Assembly (NCBI RefSeq): GCF_000317145.1
Contig: NC_019697.1
Location: 5,034,886 to 5,098,885, forward strand
DNA: 64,000 nt
Direction: 5' to 3'
Source: Chamaesiphon minutus PCC 6605
Lineage (GTDB): Bacteria; Cyanobacteriota; Cyanobacteriia; Cyanobacteriales; Chamaesiphonaceae
Program-made: the position numbers and the translations under genes
Shown here: in pieces, positions 54,225 through 63,297 of the stretch
Numbering within the stretch: position 1 is the stretch's first letter
How the letters are laid out: each line of letters begins with the position of its first letter
The notes under the pieces: generated by a model
Database searches by the model: none
What the model was told of the DNA's origin: nothing
Seen by the model: only the letters and a program-made list of their open reading frames with translations

Positions 54225-55445
54225 ATGGCAGAATTAGCAAGCAACATAAATAGTGAGAACATTGAAGCTTCTCAGGATCATGAATTCGCGACATGGTTTG
54301 AAAGTGAACCCCAACCTGATGAAGGATATTCAATCAATGAGTACGAAATAACAACATCACCTAATGATTTCAACATCAAGACAATGTATGACTTCATAAA
54401 ATCTGGTGCTATTAATATTCCAGGCTTTCAACGTAATTACGTCTGGGATATAAAGAGAGCATCTAAACTAATCGAATCGATAGTAATTGGATTACCAATT
54501 CCACAAATTTTTCTTTACCAAGAATCAAGAAATAAATTCTTGGTGATAGATGGACAACAAAGATTAATGTCTCTTTATTACTTTATCGAGCAGCGTTTTC
54601 CAAAAGATGAGAAGAGAACCACTTTAAGACGCATTTTTGAGGAGAATGGAAAAATCCCAGTTGAAATTTTGGGAGATGATAATTATTTTACGAAATTCAA
54701 CTTGCAGTTGCCACCAACATTACCTGGTCAACCGAATAAACTTCACGGAATTAACTATTCAACATTAGATGAATATAAAATCTCATTTGACTTGCGAACA
54801 ATGAGAAATATTATAGTAAAGCAAAACTTCCCAGAAGAGGATGATTCTTGTATACATGAAATTTTCAATAGATTGAATTCTGGAGGCATTAATTTGAAAC
54901 CTCAAGAGATTAGAACAAGCATGTATTATTCGGATTTTTACAACATGTTGTATCGGCTAAATACTCTTCCTGAGTGGAGAAAAATAATTGGTGTCGAAGA
55001 GCCAGATCTAAACATGAAGGACATCGAAATTCTTTTAAGAGGATTTGCAATGTTAATGAAGAAGGAAGAATATCAATCATCTATGGTTAGATTTCTTAAC
55101 AGCTTTTCAAAGGAATGTAAGAGATTAAAAGATGAGCAAATAAAATATCTTGAAGAACTATTCAAATCTTTTTTAGCAACTTGTTCAGAACTGCCTGATA
55201 GATCATTTCAATTGAAAACTACTAATAAATTCAATATCTCTGTCTTTGAAGCAGTGTTTTTTGCACAGTGTAGAAGATCTTTTGAGAGCAAAAAACTTGC
55301 TGAAGGGAAAATAGATTATGAGAAACTAGAAAAATTGAAGAACGATTCAGGTTTTATTGATGCGATACGGTCTCAAACTACTAGCAAGGAAAATGTTACA
55401 AAGAGACTAGAAAGAGCTACACGTATTTTATGTGAACAGTGTTAG
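54225..55445 (+). CDS. DUF262 (GmrSD/ParB-like) protein
   Basis: Length 406 aa. The N-terminal DUF262 domain has NIPGFQRNYVWDIKRASKLI, ESIVIGLPIPQIFLYQ and the catalytic-type motif FLVIDGQQRLMSLYYF, then a conserved IFNRLNSGGINLKPQEIR. The C-terminal half is helical and lacks the HNH-containing DUF1524 of full GmrD-type enzymes. Family knowledge: DUF262 proteins are ParB-fold NTPase/nickase-like components of type IV restriction and other phage-defence systems. Low GC and no HIP1 sites mark it as foreign. The next gene, a HEPN protein, starts 6 bp later, so they form one unit. Confidence 0.88.
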   Translation: MAELASNINSENIEASQDHEFATWFESEPQPDEGYSINEYEITTSPNDFNIKTMYDFIKSGAINIPGFQRNYVWDIKRASKLIESIVIGLPIPQIFLYQESRNKFLVIDGQQRLMSLYYFIEQRFPKDEKRTTLRRIFEENGKIPVEILGDDNYFTKFNLQLPPTLPGQPNKLHGINYSTLDEYKISFDLRTMRNIIVKQNFPEEDDSCIHEIFNRLNSGGINLKPQEIRTSMYYSDFYNMLYRLNTLPEWRKIIGVEEPDLNMKDIEILLRGFAMLMKKEEYQSSMVRFLNSFSKECKRLKDEQIKYLEELFKSFLATCSELPDRSFQLKTTNKFNISVFEAVFFAQCRRSFESKKLAEGKIDYEKLEKLKNDSGFIDAIRSQTTSKENVTKRLERATRILCEQC

Positions 55446-55451
55446 TTTATT

Positions 55452-56042
55452 ATGGACAAGCAGAGTATTGTAGATAAAATTTATCAAGAGAACTTAGAAA
55501 TATTAAAGTTTCTAACAGACAAAAACGAACCGTCATTCACTGTCCAATTCAACACTATTTTTACTAAAACTTTGCTACTTTCTGCTGCCAGTTATTTCGA
55601 GTATGAAATTTGCAGAATGGTTCAATCTTTTATTGAGTACAAGGCACAAAATGATGAGTGCATTATTGCAATAGTTAAACAGAAAGCGATTGATAGGCAA
55701 TATCATACCTACTTTGATTGGACTGGTAAAAACGCCAATAAATTCTTTTCTCTCTTTGGTAACACTTTTAAAGAAGATAGATCGAAACAGGTAGAAAATG
55801 ACCCTAAGTTAAAATCCGCAATAAATTCATTTATAGCATTAGGCAGCGAACGAAATAAATTAGTTCACCAAAATTTCGCAGATTGTACTGTTGATAAGAC
55901 GGCAGAAGAAGTTTATTTGCTTTATCAAGATGCTATATTGTTTATTGATTTTTTAGAGATTCAATTTAAACGTCCTATCAATGAGCAAGACTCGACCTCA
56001 ATCGAAAAACAGGCTAAAATAGAGACAAGTATTCAGAGGTAG
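55452..56042 (+). CDS. HEPN-domain putative ribonuclease (MAE_28990/MAE_18760-like)
   Basis: Length 196 aa, mostly helical. The HEPN RNase signature Rx4H is present in GSERNKLVHQNFAD, and TLLLSAASYFEYEICRMVQS is typical of the family. Family knowledge: HEPN RNases act as toxins in abortive-infection and toxin-antitoxin modules, degrading RNA when released. It is paired with a DUF262 protein 6 bp upstream, which may be the sensor or the neutraliser. AT-rich like its partner. Confidence 0.8.
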   Translation: MDKQSIVDKIYQENLEILKFLTDKNEPSFTVQFNTIFTKTLLLSAASYFEYEICRMVQSFIEYKAQNDECIIAIVKQKAIDRQYHTYFDWTGKNANKFFSLFGNTFKEDRSKQVENDPKLKSAINSFIALGSERNKLVHQNFADCTVDKTAEEVYLLYQDAILFIDFLEIQFKRPINEQDSTSIEKQAKIETSIQR

Positions 56043-56046
56043 AAAG

Positions 56047-56253
56047 ATGAGTCCTCAATTACAACAAGTACTGGCAGAGATCGATCGATTGTCACCAACA
56101 GAGCAAATTCAAGTCATCGAATATATTAACACTAGACAACGAAGCTCAGTATTAGAAACTATTACAAACCTTCGATCTCAACAAGCATCATTCAAGACAC
56201 CCGAAGAAATTGATGCTGAAATCCTCGAAGAAAAAGCCTCATGGACAAATTGA
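56047..56253 (+). CDS. VapB-type antitoxin
   Basis: Length 68 aa. Short, helical and acidic (MSPQLQQVLAEIDRLSPTEQIQVIEYINTR as a first helix pair; conserved PEEIDAEILEEKASW at the end, which should wrap around the toxin). AGAGGTAGAAAG is a clear ribosome site. It overlaps the PIN toxin start by 13 bp, the usual arrangement of VapBC modules. Confidence 0.75.
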   Translation: MSPQLQQVLAEIDRLSPTEQIQVIEYINTRQRSSVLETITNLRSQQASFKTPEEIDAEILEEKASWTN

Positions 56254-56684
56254 ATATACCGCAGGGTAGTAGAGTATATCTGGACTCATCAATCCTCATT
56301 TATACGGTAGAAGTAGATTTGACATTCTGGAAAGCTCTAGAAGTTTTATGGCGTAAATTCGCTGAAGGTGAGATTTCACTGATTAGTAGCGAACTCATCA
56401 TTACAGAAGTATTAGTTAAACCTCTCAAAAGCCAAAATGAACAATCAATTGATAGCTATAATAAACTACTCTTTGATTCTGGTATCGAACTAATACCAAT
56501 AACTAGGAGCTTATTAATATCAGCGACTAACCTACGCGCTAAACACAACTTAAAAACGCCAGATGCTATCCATGCAGCTACCTCGATCGATCTTAATTGC
56601 AATCGATTTTTGACTAACGATAAAGGCTTTACTAATATTCCACGTCTACCAACACTAATACTCAGTCAGATCGGGTTAGATTAA
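56241..56684 (+). CDS. VapC-type PIN ribonuclease toxin
   Basis: Length 147 aa. PIN motifs: first Asp in VYLDSSILIYTVE, Glu in ELIITEVLVKPL, then KTPDAIHAATSIDLNCNRFL and the last Asp in TNDKGFTNI. All acidic positions are present, so it should be active. Predicted to cleave RNA, often tRNA, unless bound by the antitoxin encoded just upstream. Confidence 0.88.
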   Translation: MDKLNIPQGSRVYLDSSILIYTVEVDLTFWKALEVLWRKFAEGEISLISSELIITEVLVKPLKSQNEQSIDSYNKLLFDSGIELIPITRSLLISATNLRAKHNLKTPDAIHAATSIDLNCNRFLTNDKGFTNIPRLPTLILSQIGLD

Positions 56685-56863
56685 TGGGAGTGATTGCGAT
56701 AGATCCTAGACAAGAATTTAGTGCTTTGAGTTGTCGATCGATTACATGGATACTTACATGGTGATATTGGCTCTCGCCCTAAGTCATCGGAATGGTCAAA
56801 ATCGGGATTTAGGTTTAATCTAGAGGTGGAGACCATTTGACTCCCGATCGGGTCTTAATAGTT

Positions 56864-57181
56864 ATGCAGTATCAAATTTTCGTTGAAAGTCGATCCGCGA
56901 GACATTTTGTGGCTTCAGTAATTGGAATGCCGACAGTTTCGGTAGATGGCTATACCGAATTAGAAGCGATCTCCAATGTCAAAGCGGCTTTGAATTCACA
57001 GTTATCTAAGGGTAAAGTGGTAACTATCGATCTTGATGAGCCTCAAGAGAGCAATCTAACATATACCAGTCCAATGCAACATGCAGGTATTTTAGAGACA
57101 GATCCAACCTTTGATGATTGGATGGATAAATTAGCTGAAATTCGTCGAGCTGCTAATGAGATTAACGACGATGAACGATGA
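56864..57181 (+). CDS. Antitoxin-like small protein
   Basis: Length 105 aa from ATG 56864; the frame also opens at TTG 56837. N-terminal segment resembles HicB-like or DUF-type antitoxins (GMPTVSVDGYTELEAISNVK) and the C-terminal part is acidic (DDWMDKLAEIRRAANEINDD). It overlaps the PIN gene by 4 nt (ATGA), strongly suggesting an antitoxin function. Confidence 0.7.
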   Translation: MQYQIFVESRSARHFVASVIGMPTVSVDGYTELEAISNVKAALNSQLSKGKVVTIDLDEPQESNLTYTSPMQHAGILETDPTFDDWMDKLAEIRRAANEINDDER

Positions 57182-57552
57182 CACTATACATCCTGGATAC
57201 AGATCATCTCAGCTTGTATGGACGCAATCATCCAGCACTAATCGAACGGTTGCAAGTCGATTCTGTGAATTTAACAACGACAGCCATTAATGTAGAAGAG
57301 CAGTTGCGTGGGAGACTTGCCCAAGTAGCAGAAGCAAAAGCAGGTGTATCGTCAACAAATGCGTACAGATGGTTATCTGAAACTGTCAAATTGCTTGCAG
57401 ATTTTGAAATTTTACAGTTTACAGAAGAAGCTCAGTTAATTTATCAAGATTTTAAATCGCAACGGATATCCCTCCCTCTGATTTATGGCGCGCTGGATGG
57501 CCATGCCAAGACCTCATCACCGCCAATACAGAACGAACGGGATTGTCTGTAG
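57178..57552 (+). pseudogene. PIN-domain toxin with lost C-terminus
   Basis: Length 124 aa. Starts well (MTLYILDTDHLSLYGRNHPA with the first catalytic Asp; TTAINVEEQLRGRLAQVA) and follows the family to about residue 97 (LIYQDFKSQRI). The usual GTxDLxIAA and TRNxxDF segments, which supply the remaining acidic residues, are absent. Instead the frame reads ISLPLIYGALDGHAKTSS, which belongs to the neighbouring methyltransferase relic. Probably inactive. Confidence 0.7.
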
Positions 57553-57900
57553 ATCCGATTTTCGTCAAGTCGCTCTCCGAAACAATCCGCTTGTGGTACA
57601 ACGTCGCGGTGGCTTCGGGTATACAATGGCAAAAGCATCTGCCCCACGCTACGCGCCCAAACTGGAGGACATCAAGGCGGCCATTCAGATCGACCGATAC
57701 TCTGTGGCGAGAAACTTGACCTGGACAGAGTGGGAGCGGCTGATGGGGTTTCCTCCCGGCTGGACGGTCGTAGAGGGAAACTCCTTGGCAATGCCGTCAT
57801 CCCAACAATCAGCGAATGGATTGGAAAGCGAATCTCAGAAATTGAAATAATGGTAGATTCAAATAATACCCATGCAAATAGATCGAGTGTGGAGCAATAA
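57485..57900 (+). pseudogene. DNA cytosine methyltransferase C-terminal remnant
   Basis: One frame carries ARNLTWTEWERLMGFPPGWT, the C5-methyltransferase motif of the target-recognition/motif IX region. After about 57780 the matching continues in another frame as LLGNAVIPTISEWIGKRI, motif X of the same family, ending at TAA 57898-57900. So a frameshift separates motifs IX and X, and the N-terminal catalytic part is missing. It starts within the damaged PIN gene, giving a chimeric junction near 57470-57485. Confidence 0.7.
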
Positions 57901-57903
57901 AAT

Positions 57904-58209
57904 ATGTCCCCCAACCTAACTCAACTAATCGAACGATCGGCAGCACTTTCACCACAGGAAAGATTAGAAGGCTTTGCTGGATTAAGGTACGGAAAACTAG
58001 AAGAGAGAGCGAGGAGCGGGGAGCGGCTCGCAGCCGGGAGGTTTCCTCCCGGATTATGCGGATGCGCTCCGGTCGGGTTTCCCGACCATGGAAGCGCACC
58101 AAGCAGCTCCCTTCGGGAAGGCTCCGCCAACGACCGGGAGGTTGTCTTGATGCGCTATCCCGGTTGTGTGCGTCAAGACAAGACAGTGGGGAAAGAAATG
58201 GCTGGTTAA
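57904..58209 (+). CDS. Doubtful small ORF running through palindromic repeats
   Basis: Up to 101 aa. Only the first 40 residues look like protein (MSPNLTQLIERSAALSPQER, then LEGFAGLRYGKLEERARSG). From about 58020 the frame crosses GC-rich palindromes (GGGAGGTTTCCTCCC; GGTCGGGTTTCCCGACC) and becomes meaningless. Likely the head of a broken gene interrupted by a repeat. From 58210 to 58344 nothing is seen. Confidence 0.3.
   Translation: MSPNLTQLIERSAALSPQERLEGFAGLRYGKLEERARSGERLAAGRFPPGLCGCAPVGFPDHGSAPSSSLREGSANDREVVLMRYPGCVRQDKTVGKEMAG
58020..58160. repeat. Cluster of GC-rich short palindromes
   Basis: Contains CCGGGAGGTTTCCTCCCGG at 58034-58052 and GGTCGGGTTTCCCGACC, and the word GCACCAAGCAG shared with the MITE-like element at 23590. 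Resembles dispersed extragenic palindromes. Confidence 0.6.
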
Positions 58210-58344
58210 TTTCTGCCGCGTAGTACTATGCTCGTAGAGCAAACTGCACCGATCGAAATTGATGTCGATGGTGCAGCAAAAGTAAGTGAAATATGAGTAA
58301 CTCTAGATCCAGTTGTCGCTGCCTTTAATCAAAGTGCAGTATAT

Positions 58345-59733
58345 CTACTTGCGGTTGCGAGCGGGAGTGCGATCGCCTCTTTCTAGCTTGGTTTGAAGGC
58401 GATTTAAGCCCCACCAACCAAGCGTACCACCTAAGACTATACCGATCGAGATTAAGGCTGGAAATAGGGCATTTTCACTGCCAGTCAGTCCCAATATTGT
58501 CGTACTTATCCAAGCGAGTAGCGCGATAATGACGATCGCACTTTTGGCGGTTTGGATATTTTTATAAGCAGTACTGCAACTGTGACAATGTTCGGTATGG
58601 CTGTGATAGCGATCGAGTAATCGTTCGGTTGTTAAGGGTGGTTTAAAAGTTTGTCCCGGAAAAGGCTCGGCGCGATAATCATTCAACCACTGCCGATATT
58701 CAAATACGAAGGCGTCGGCTTTGGTGGGTAAATAAAAGGATTGACTAAAATTAGTACTCCCACCACTTTGTTCTAAATAACGTTCTTGATGGTGTAAGAA
58801 AATTTGATCGTCTTCTAAGATCGCATTGTTATTTATATGCGAGTACCATTCGGGTGTCGCTTTAATAAAAAATTCGGGAACTTTGCTGGCGAACTTGAAG
58901 GGAAATCTGGCAAAAATTCGACATTCACCTTTGCGCTTCGGCGTGGCATAAACTACTGTAATTGTCTCGCCAAATTGTTTGGATGTCAGCTCGTGCCACA
59001 TCAGACAGGGCGCAATAAAAGTAGTATTCTGTCTGCCTAATGTACCTTTGCGCGGCCCATCTGCCCAAGTTCCGGTAAATCCTAATTTATCGGATGAGGT
59101 GACTTCTAATTCTACCGGACTGGCATTCGATCGCTTGCCGACGCTACCGTGATGGGTATAGGGTAGATGACTCGGATCGAGGACATTTTCGAGCAAGGTG
59201 AGTGCGTCATATGGCAAATCGCGGAAGGTATTGAGTACCAGCCAGCCATCTGTCGGCTTGCCATCTACCATCGGTACTGGAATTAACGGGATGGGTGTCT
59301 GCTCGGCTCTGGCTGGCGTCCCAGCGTAGATAAATAGCAATCCCTGTTCGACGGCTGTCGGGAGCGATTTGACACAGGCGCGGCGGGAGGTTTCGGCTTT
59401 GGCATCTGGTAATTGTTGGGGGATGCGATCGCAAGTACCATTACCTGTAAATGCCCAGCCGTGATACGGACATTCTAATAAGCCATCTTCAGCGATTCTC
59501 CCTTCGGATAGTCGCGCCAGACGATGGGGACAGCGATCGTCAAATGCTCGCCATTGACTAGCCTGAGTATCCCACCAGATGACTAAATCTCGATCGAGTA
59601 ATGTAAAGGGTGTGGGTGTAAGTTTATCTAGATCTTCAATATAAAATACCGGATACCAGGACTCGATCGGGTCGAATTTGGTAGGATCGTCTCCACCTGC
59701 GGTCGTTCGCGCTGCTATTACTGCTGTTGTCAT
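58345..59733 (-). CDS. Pheophorbide-a-oxygenase-like Rieske protein
   Basis: Length 462 aa. Rieske 2Fe-2S ligands in DRCPHRLARLSEG and CPYHGWAFTGNGTC. The mononuclear iron site is ENVLDPSHLPYTHHGS. A C-terminal PaO-type domain carries a CHSC motif (SHTEHCHSCSTAYKN) followed by two membrane helices (IVIIALLAWISTTILGL and LISIGIVLGGTLGWWGL). This is the layout of the plant/cyanobacterial PaO/Tic55/CAO family, which oxygenates chlorophyll breakdown products or related pigments. The cyanobacterial members' substrates are mostly unknown. Transcribed alone. Confidence 0.9.
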   Translation of the reverse strand: MTTAVIAARTTAGGDDPTKFDPIESWYPVFYIEDLDKLTPTPFTLLDRDLVIWWDTQASQWRAFDDRCPHRLARLSEGRIAEDGLLECPYHGWAFTGNGTCDRIPQQLPDAKAETSRRACVKSLPTAVEQGLLFIYAGTPARAEQTPIPLIPVPMVDGKPTDGWLVLNTFRDLPYDALTLLENVLDPSHLPYTHHGSVGKRSNASPVELEVTSSDKLGFTGTWADGPRKGTLGRQNTTFIAPCLMWHELTSKQFGETITVVYATPKRKGECRIFARFPFKFASKVPEFFIKATPEWYSHINNNAILEDDQIFLHHQERYLEQSGGSTNFSQSFYLPTKADAFVFEYRQWLNDYRAEPFPGQTFKPPLTTERLLDRYHSHTEHCHSCSTAYKNIQTAKSAIVIIALLAWISTTILGLTGSENALFPALISIGIVLGGTLGWWGLNRLQTKLERGDRTPARNRK

Positions 59734-59939
59734 TGTCGATCTTTAATCCTCAGCGAATCTTGGGGTGGCTTCTCGATGGCGATCGCTTAACACTTGTTTA
59801 CATTCAGGATAACAATCGATCGCGGTTTGAGGCAAGTTCGGGTTAAAGATCTGTGCTGTGCGGTTTCTACTAGCACCAGAGAGCCTAGTACGGTAGCCGT
59901 TTTCAACCTATAACGTATCCTCTTTATAAAGAGAAACCG

Positions 59940-60045
59940 GGCGTTGCTGAATTGCAGTATGATTTTTCATTCTCGTATTCTTCTTTCCCGACTCCCCGCT
60001 CCCCGCTCCCTCCTCTAGCTTTTCATACCTAGATTCAGCAACGCC
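59940..60045. repeat. GGCGTTGCTGAAT inverted repeat element
   Basis: GGCGTTGCTGAAT at 59940-59952 faces its complement at 60033-60045, each preceded or followed by GAGAAACCG. The 106-bp unit includes CCCCGCT repeats. This word is a familiar end of small non-autonomous elements in cyanobacteria. The rest of the gap from 59734 has no gene. Confidence 0.6.
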
Positions 60046-60057
60046 GAGAAACCGACC

Positions 60058-61728
60058 TTACCACAATGGCGTGGAATCTTTAGGAGGATCGGATGGAGTA
60101 GATTTGGGCGTTTTGCTAGTTCCCGATTCAGGATCGGAATTTTGCTTGATTGGTGGCGAAAGCTCGATCGATGGAGTCGGAGTCGGAGTCGGTGTCGGAG
60201 TAGCTGTAGAGGGAGTAGGCGTCGGTGTCGGCGTCACCACAGGAGTAGGAGAAACATCAGGCAATGGCACCTCAATTGGCGTTGCCGACTCCAACGGATT
60301 GGGAGTAATTGCAGGAGTAGGCGCGACACTGGGAGTAGGGCTAGGAGTGCTAGTCACCCTCGGCGAAGGCACCACAATGGGTTTGGGACTCTCGGTTTTC
60401 GGAGTCGCAGTTGGTTTGGGTGTTGGTTTAATAACAGGGGCATTACAGCTTGCAATTTGGTTATTAAATACCCAACCAGTCGATCGATCCGCCATTTGGA
60501 TTTGGACGAAAACATCCTGCTCGGAACGGTAGACAATCTTGGTACCGCGAGCTAAAGTAGCAATAACTTTAGCATCGCGATCGGGTTGCGATCGCACCCG
60601 CGTCGAGGGTAAATCTGTCGGCGTAGCCACCCGACACAGCTCGGTACTTACATCTCTAGCAAAATCTTGTCGATCGAATATGCCGCGACTAAACCAGACA
60701 AAACTCCCGACTGCTGCCAAGATTGCCGCAACGCCACCAAAGACCGGGAATAAGTTCGGCCCCGAAGGATTGGCAAACGTCGGCGATGAGGATTGAGAAT
60801 TGGTTGTAGAGGGTCTTGGCGTAATGAGGGTAGCTGCTTGCGAGTCGAGATTGCGCGGTTGCGGCTGAGTAGTTTGAACGTAGGTAGCATCTGGCGAAAC
60901 CACAATGCCGCTAATTAGCCCTCTGACGGCCTTGAGAGCCTCCGCAGCCGTCTGATAACGATCTTTGAAGTGGTAGCGCGTCATCCGCTGGAGAATGGCA
61001 ATTAGCTGGGGATTAGCTAGCGTCAGATGTTCCCATTTGAGTTCGCCCGTGTTTTCATCGGTCGGCAGCTCGTAAGGATTGACACCAGTCAGAGCTTGAA
61101 TGCCGATCGTACCTAGAGAATACAGATCGCTACTCGCGCGCGGCGTGCCAGAGGCTTGCTCGATTGGCATATAACCGGGAGTGCCAATCGCTACTGTCAT
61201 GGTATTTTGTCCGTTCAACATCTGTTGATTGCGGACTTGTTTGATCGCACCAAAATCAATTAAAATCAATCGCCGATCGCGATTGCGGCGCATGATATTA
61301 TCGGGTTTGATATCGCGATGAATTACTCCCTGACTGTGAATAAACACTAGCACATCTAAAATCTCTTGCAGTAGCTCGATAACCTGTGCTTCGCTCCATT
61401 TGGTCCCTTTGGTCAGTTCTTTAGATAGTGGATGTCCGGGGACATATTCTTGAACTAAATAAAATTCTTGCTGCTCTTCAAAATAGGCAAGTAAACGCGG
61501 AATCCGATCGTGATTTCCTAGTTGTTGGAGCACGATAGCTTCTTTCTCAAACAAATTCCGCGCGATATCCAGCAATGACCGATCCGAGCTGGCTGGTTTG
61601 AGATGTTTGAGCACGCATTTCGGATTGCCAGGTAAATGCAAGTCTTCGGTAATATAGGTTTGCCCGAATCCCCCAGCCCCCAACACTTCAAGTACGCGAT
61701 AGTGTCCCGCTAATAACTGACCAATCAT
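60058..61728 (-). CDS. Serine/threonine protein kinase with SH3-like domain
   Basis: Length 556 aa. Kinase domain 1-270: P-loop LGAGGFGQTY, Lys in KCVLKHLKP, catalytic VIHRDIKPDN, DFG in LILIDFGAIKQ and the APE-like GTPGYMPIEQASG. Membrane segment around 325-345 (LFPVFGGVAAILAAVGSFVW). Then an SH3b-type domain (CRVATPTDLPSTRVRSQPDR ... WVFNNQIASC) and a long Pro/Thr repeat tail. Cytosolic kinase with an extracytoplasmic sensor is the natural reading. Typical cyanobacterial SpkB-like class. Targets unknown. Confidence 0.92.
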   Translation of the reverse strand: MIGQLLAGHYRVLEVLGAGGFGQTYITEDLHLPGNPKCVLKHLKPASSDRSLLDIARNLFEKEAIVLQQLGNHDRIPRLLAYFEEQQEFYLVQEYVPGHPLSKELTKGTKWSEAQVIELLQEILDVLVFIHSQGVIHRDIKPDNIMRRNRDRRLILIDFGAIKQVRNQQMLNGQNTMTVAIGTPGYMPIEQASGTPRASSDLYSLGTIGIQALTGVNPYELPTDENTGELKWEHLTLANPQLIAILQRMTRYHFKDRYQTAAEALKAVRGLISGIVVSPDATYVQTTQPQPRNLDSQAATLITPRPSTTNSQSSSPTFANPSGPNLFPVFGGVAAILAAVGSFVWFSRGIFDRQDFARDVSTELCRVATPTDLPSTRVRSQPDRDAKVIATLARGTKIVYRSEQDVFVQIQMADRSTGWVFNNQIASCNAPVIKPTPKPTATPKTESPKPIVVPSPRVTSTPSPTPSVAPTPAITPNPLESATPIEVPLPDVSPTPVVTPTPTPTPSTATPTPTPTPTPSIELSPPIKQNSDPESGTSKTPKSTPSDPPKDSTPLW

Positions 61729-61989
61729 GCAATAAACTTATCTCCTCAGATATCTCAACTTTACTCTTCTATTGGATAATTGACGAGAACTTAAGTTTGA
61801 ATGGTGCTACACCCAAGATGTGGAGTACGGGATCGAGTTTAGAGTAGTAACCGATCGCGCGTGCAATAAACTTAGCTCTTTGTGAATATCTCAACTTTAA
61901 CCCGATTAGAGGGTTGATGAAAACTAGAATTTTTAGTGGCCGATCGACTGCGATCGTTTTTTTTACAGTCGATCGAGAGTTATTTACTC

Positions 61990-63297
61990 TCAACTGTCGA
62001 TCGATGTCATCTGCCAAACTCGATCGATCGCCCAACTCGGACAACCTCGCTGAATTTTAGTGACTTTGCGATCGATCTCTTGCCCTTGAGCATTTTTCAA
62101 TACTTCTGTCCGAACGATCCGCTCGCCATCTTGAAGATATGTCGCTAATACTTGCATGGCTTTGAGTTTGAGCGATACTTGTCGCTCGGAAATCGACAGC
62201 GGCGGCGCAGTTGGAGTCGGATTGACAACTAGTTCTTTGGTCTTAGTTGGCACTTGGACGGGAGCGACTGCGCTGGTAAGTGTGGGTGGTGTCGTTTCGA
62301 TGGGTACGGCTACGCTGGTAAGTGCAGGTGGTGTCGTTTCGATGGGTGCGGGTTCGCTCTCGACTGGGGACGGTACCGTTAGATTTTCTAAGACATTAGT
62401 GCCACTGAGTAGTTCGCTAATATTATAGATGCCTTCGATCCGATCGACATCTTCGGTATCCTCAGTATTAAAAGTATTTAGATATGACTCTAAATCGATC
62501 TCGATCGAGGAATCTTCGATCGCCTCTGCCGACTCTTGGCTGACAGGTGTTGCTACTGGAGTCGATTGGCGCGGCTGCGGACGAGACGATAATTCAGAGG
62601 ATGAAGATTCAGACATGGGGAATGTAGCAGAATCGGATACATTATTATCCCTTGACTCTGGTGGGTCGTCCTGTGTCGGTGTGGGCAGATCGAGCCAGAC
62701 GACATATTCTTCAGGCTCGATCGTAATTTCGCCCCTAGCGATTCTAATCGTAAAGTTACCCTGTTTGGGTTGCAGATCTTCGACCAAATACCATTTACCT
62801 TTACTAAAGGTTAAAATATTAACTGGTGGATTGGGATTGTTAAGTTGGTAACGTTTGTTATTCCACCAAATCCGCCACAACTGAATCACTTCCGTGTAAT
62901 TTAAGTGATAGCCATCGGGAATTTTGAAGTGATGGTATTCTGTGAATTCTGGATGCGATGACTTTTGCCTAGTAATAAATCCTAAAGCTGTTAAATTCCG
63001 CACGATTCTCGCTCTAAAAAGCGAATTATTACCGATCAGGACTTTGCGCTGCCACTGATTTACTTGCTTGCTAATCCCGATTAGCTTGGAATTACCATCG
63101 CTCAATCTAATCGATGTTTCGGTAAATTCTAACTTTAAATTTTCGCTAGCGGCAGAGTGCTTTTCCCCTCTAGCAAAGTAGCCAATGATGTCGAGTTCTT
63201 CAGCGGTCGGAGCGGGATCGAGATCGTTAGTGGAGTCGGCTGTACCAGATGACAAACTATTACCAGTGCCACGGGATACAAAATTTGAGTCTGTCAT
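61990..63297 (-). CDS. Cyanobacterial protein of unknown function
   Basis: Length 435 aa. Residues 30-225 are an ordered region (AEELDIIGYFARGEKHSAAS, LRIWWNNKR-type core WRIWWNNKRYQLNN, and FTIRIARGEITIEPEEYVVW). Then a long low-complexity linker rich in Pro, Ser, Thr and Glu with two copies of PIETTPPALTS-like units. A conserved C-terminus (LKAMQVLATYLQDGERIVRT, GCPSWAIDRVWQMTSIDS) closes it. No membrane segment or known motif. Upstream of it, on the opposite strand, is rpmF. Confidence 0.75.
   Translation of the reverse strand: MTDSNFVSRGTGNSLSSGTADSTNDLDPAPTAEELDIIGYFARGEKHSAASENLKLEFTETSIRLSDGNSKLIGISKQVNQWQRKVLIGNNSLFRARIVRNLTALGFITRQKSSHPEFTEYHHFKIPDGYHLNYTEVIQLWRIWWNNKRYQLNNPNPPVNILTFSKGKWYLVEDLQPKQGNFTIRIARGEITIEPEEYVVWLDLPTPTQDDPPESRDNNVSDSATFPMSESSSSELSSRPQPRQSTPVATPVSQESAEAIEDSSIEIDLESYLNTFNTEDTEDVDRIEGIYNISELLSGTNVLENLTVPSPVESEPAPIETTPPALTSVAVPIETTPPTLTSAVAPVQVPTKTKELVVNPTPTAPPLSISERQVSLKLKAMQVLATYLQDGERIVRTEVLKNAQGQEIDRKVTKIQRGCPSWAIDRVWQMTSIDS

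Noticed and set aside
60071-60532. Plus-strand 153-aa ORF rich in Gly and Val.
   Set aside because: Mirror image of the Pro/Thr tail of the Ser/Thr kinase; low-complexity shadow.
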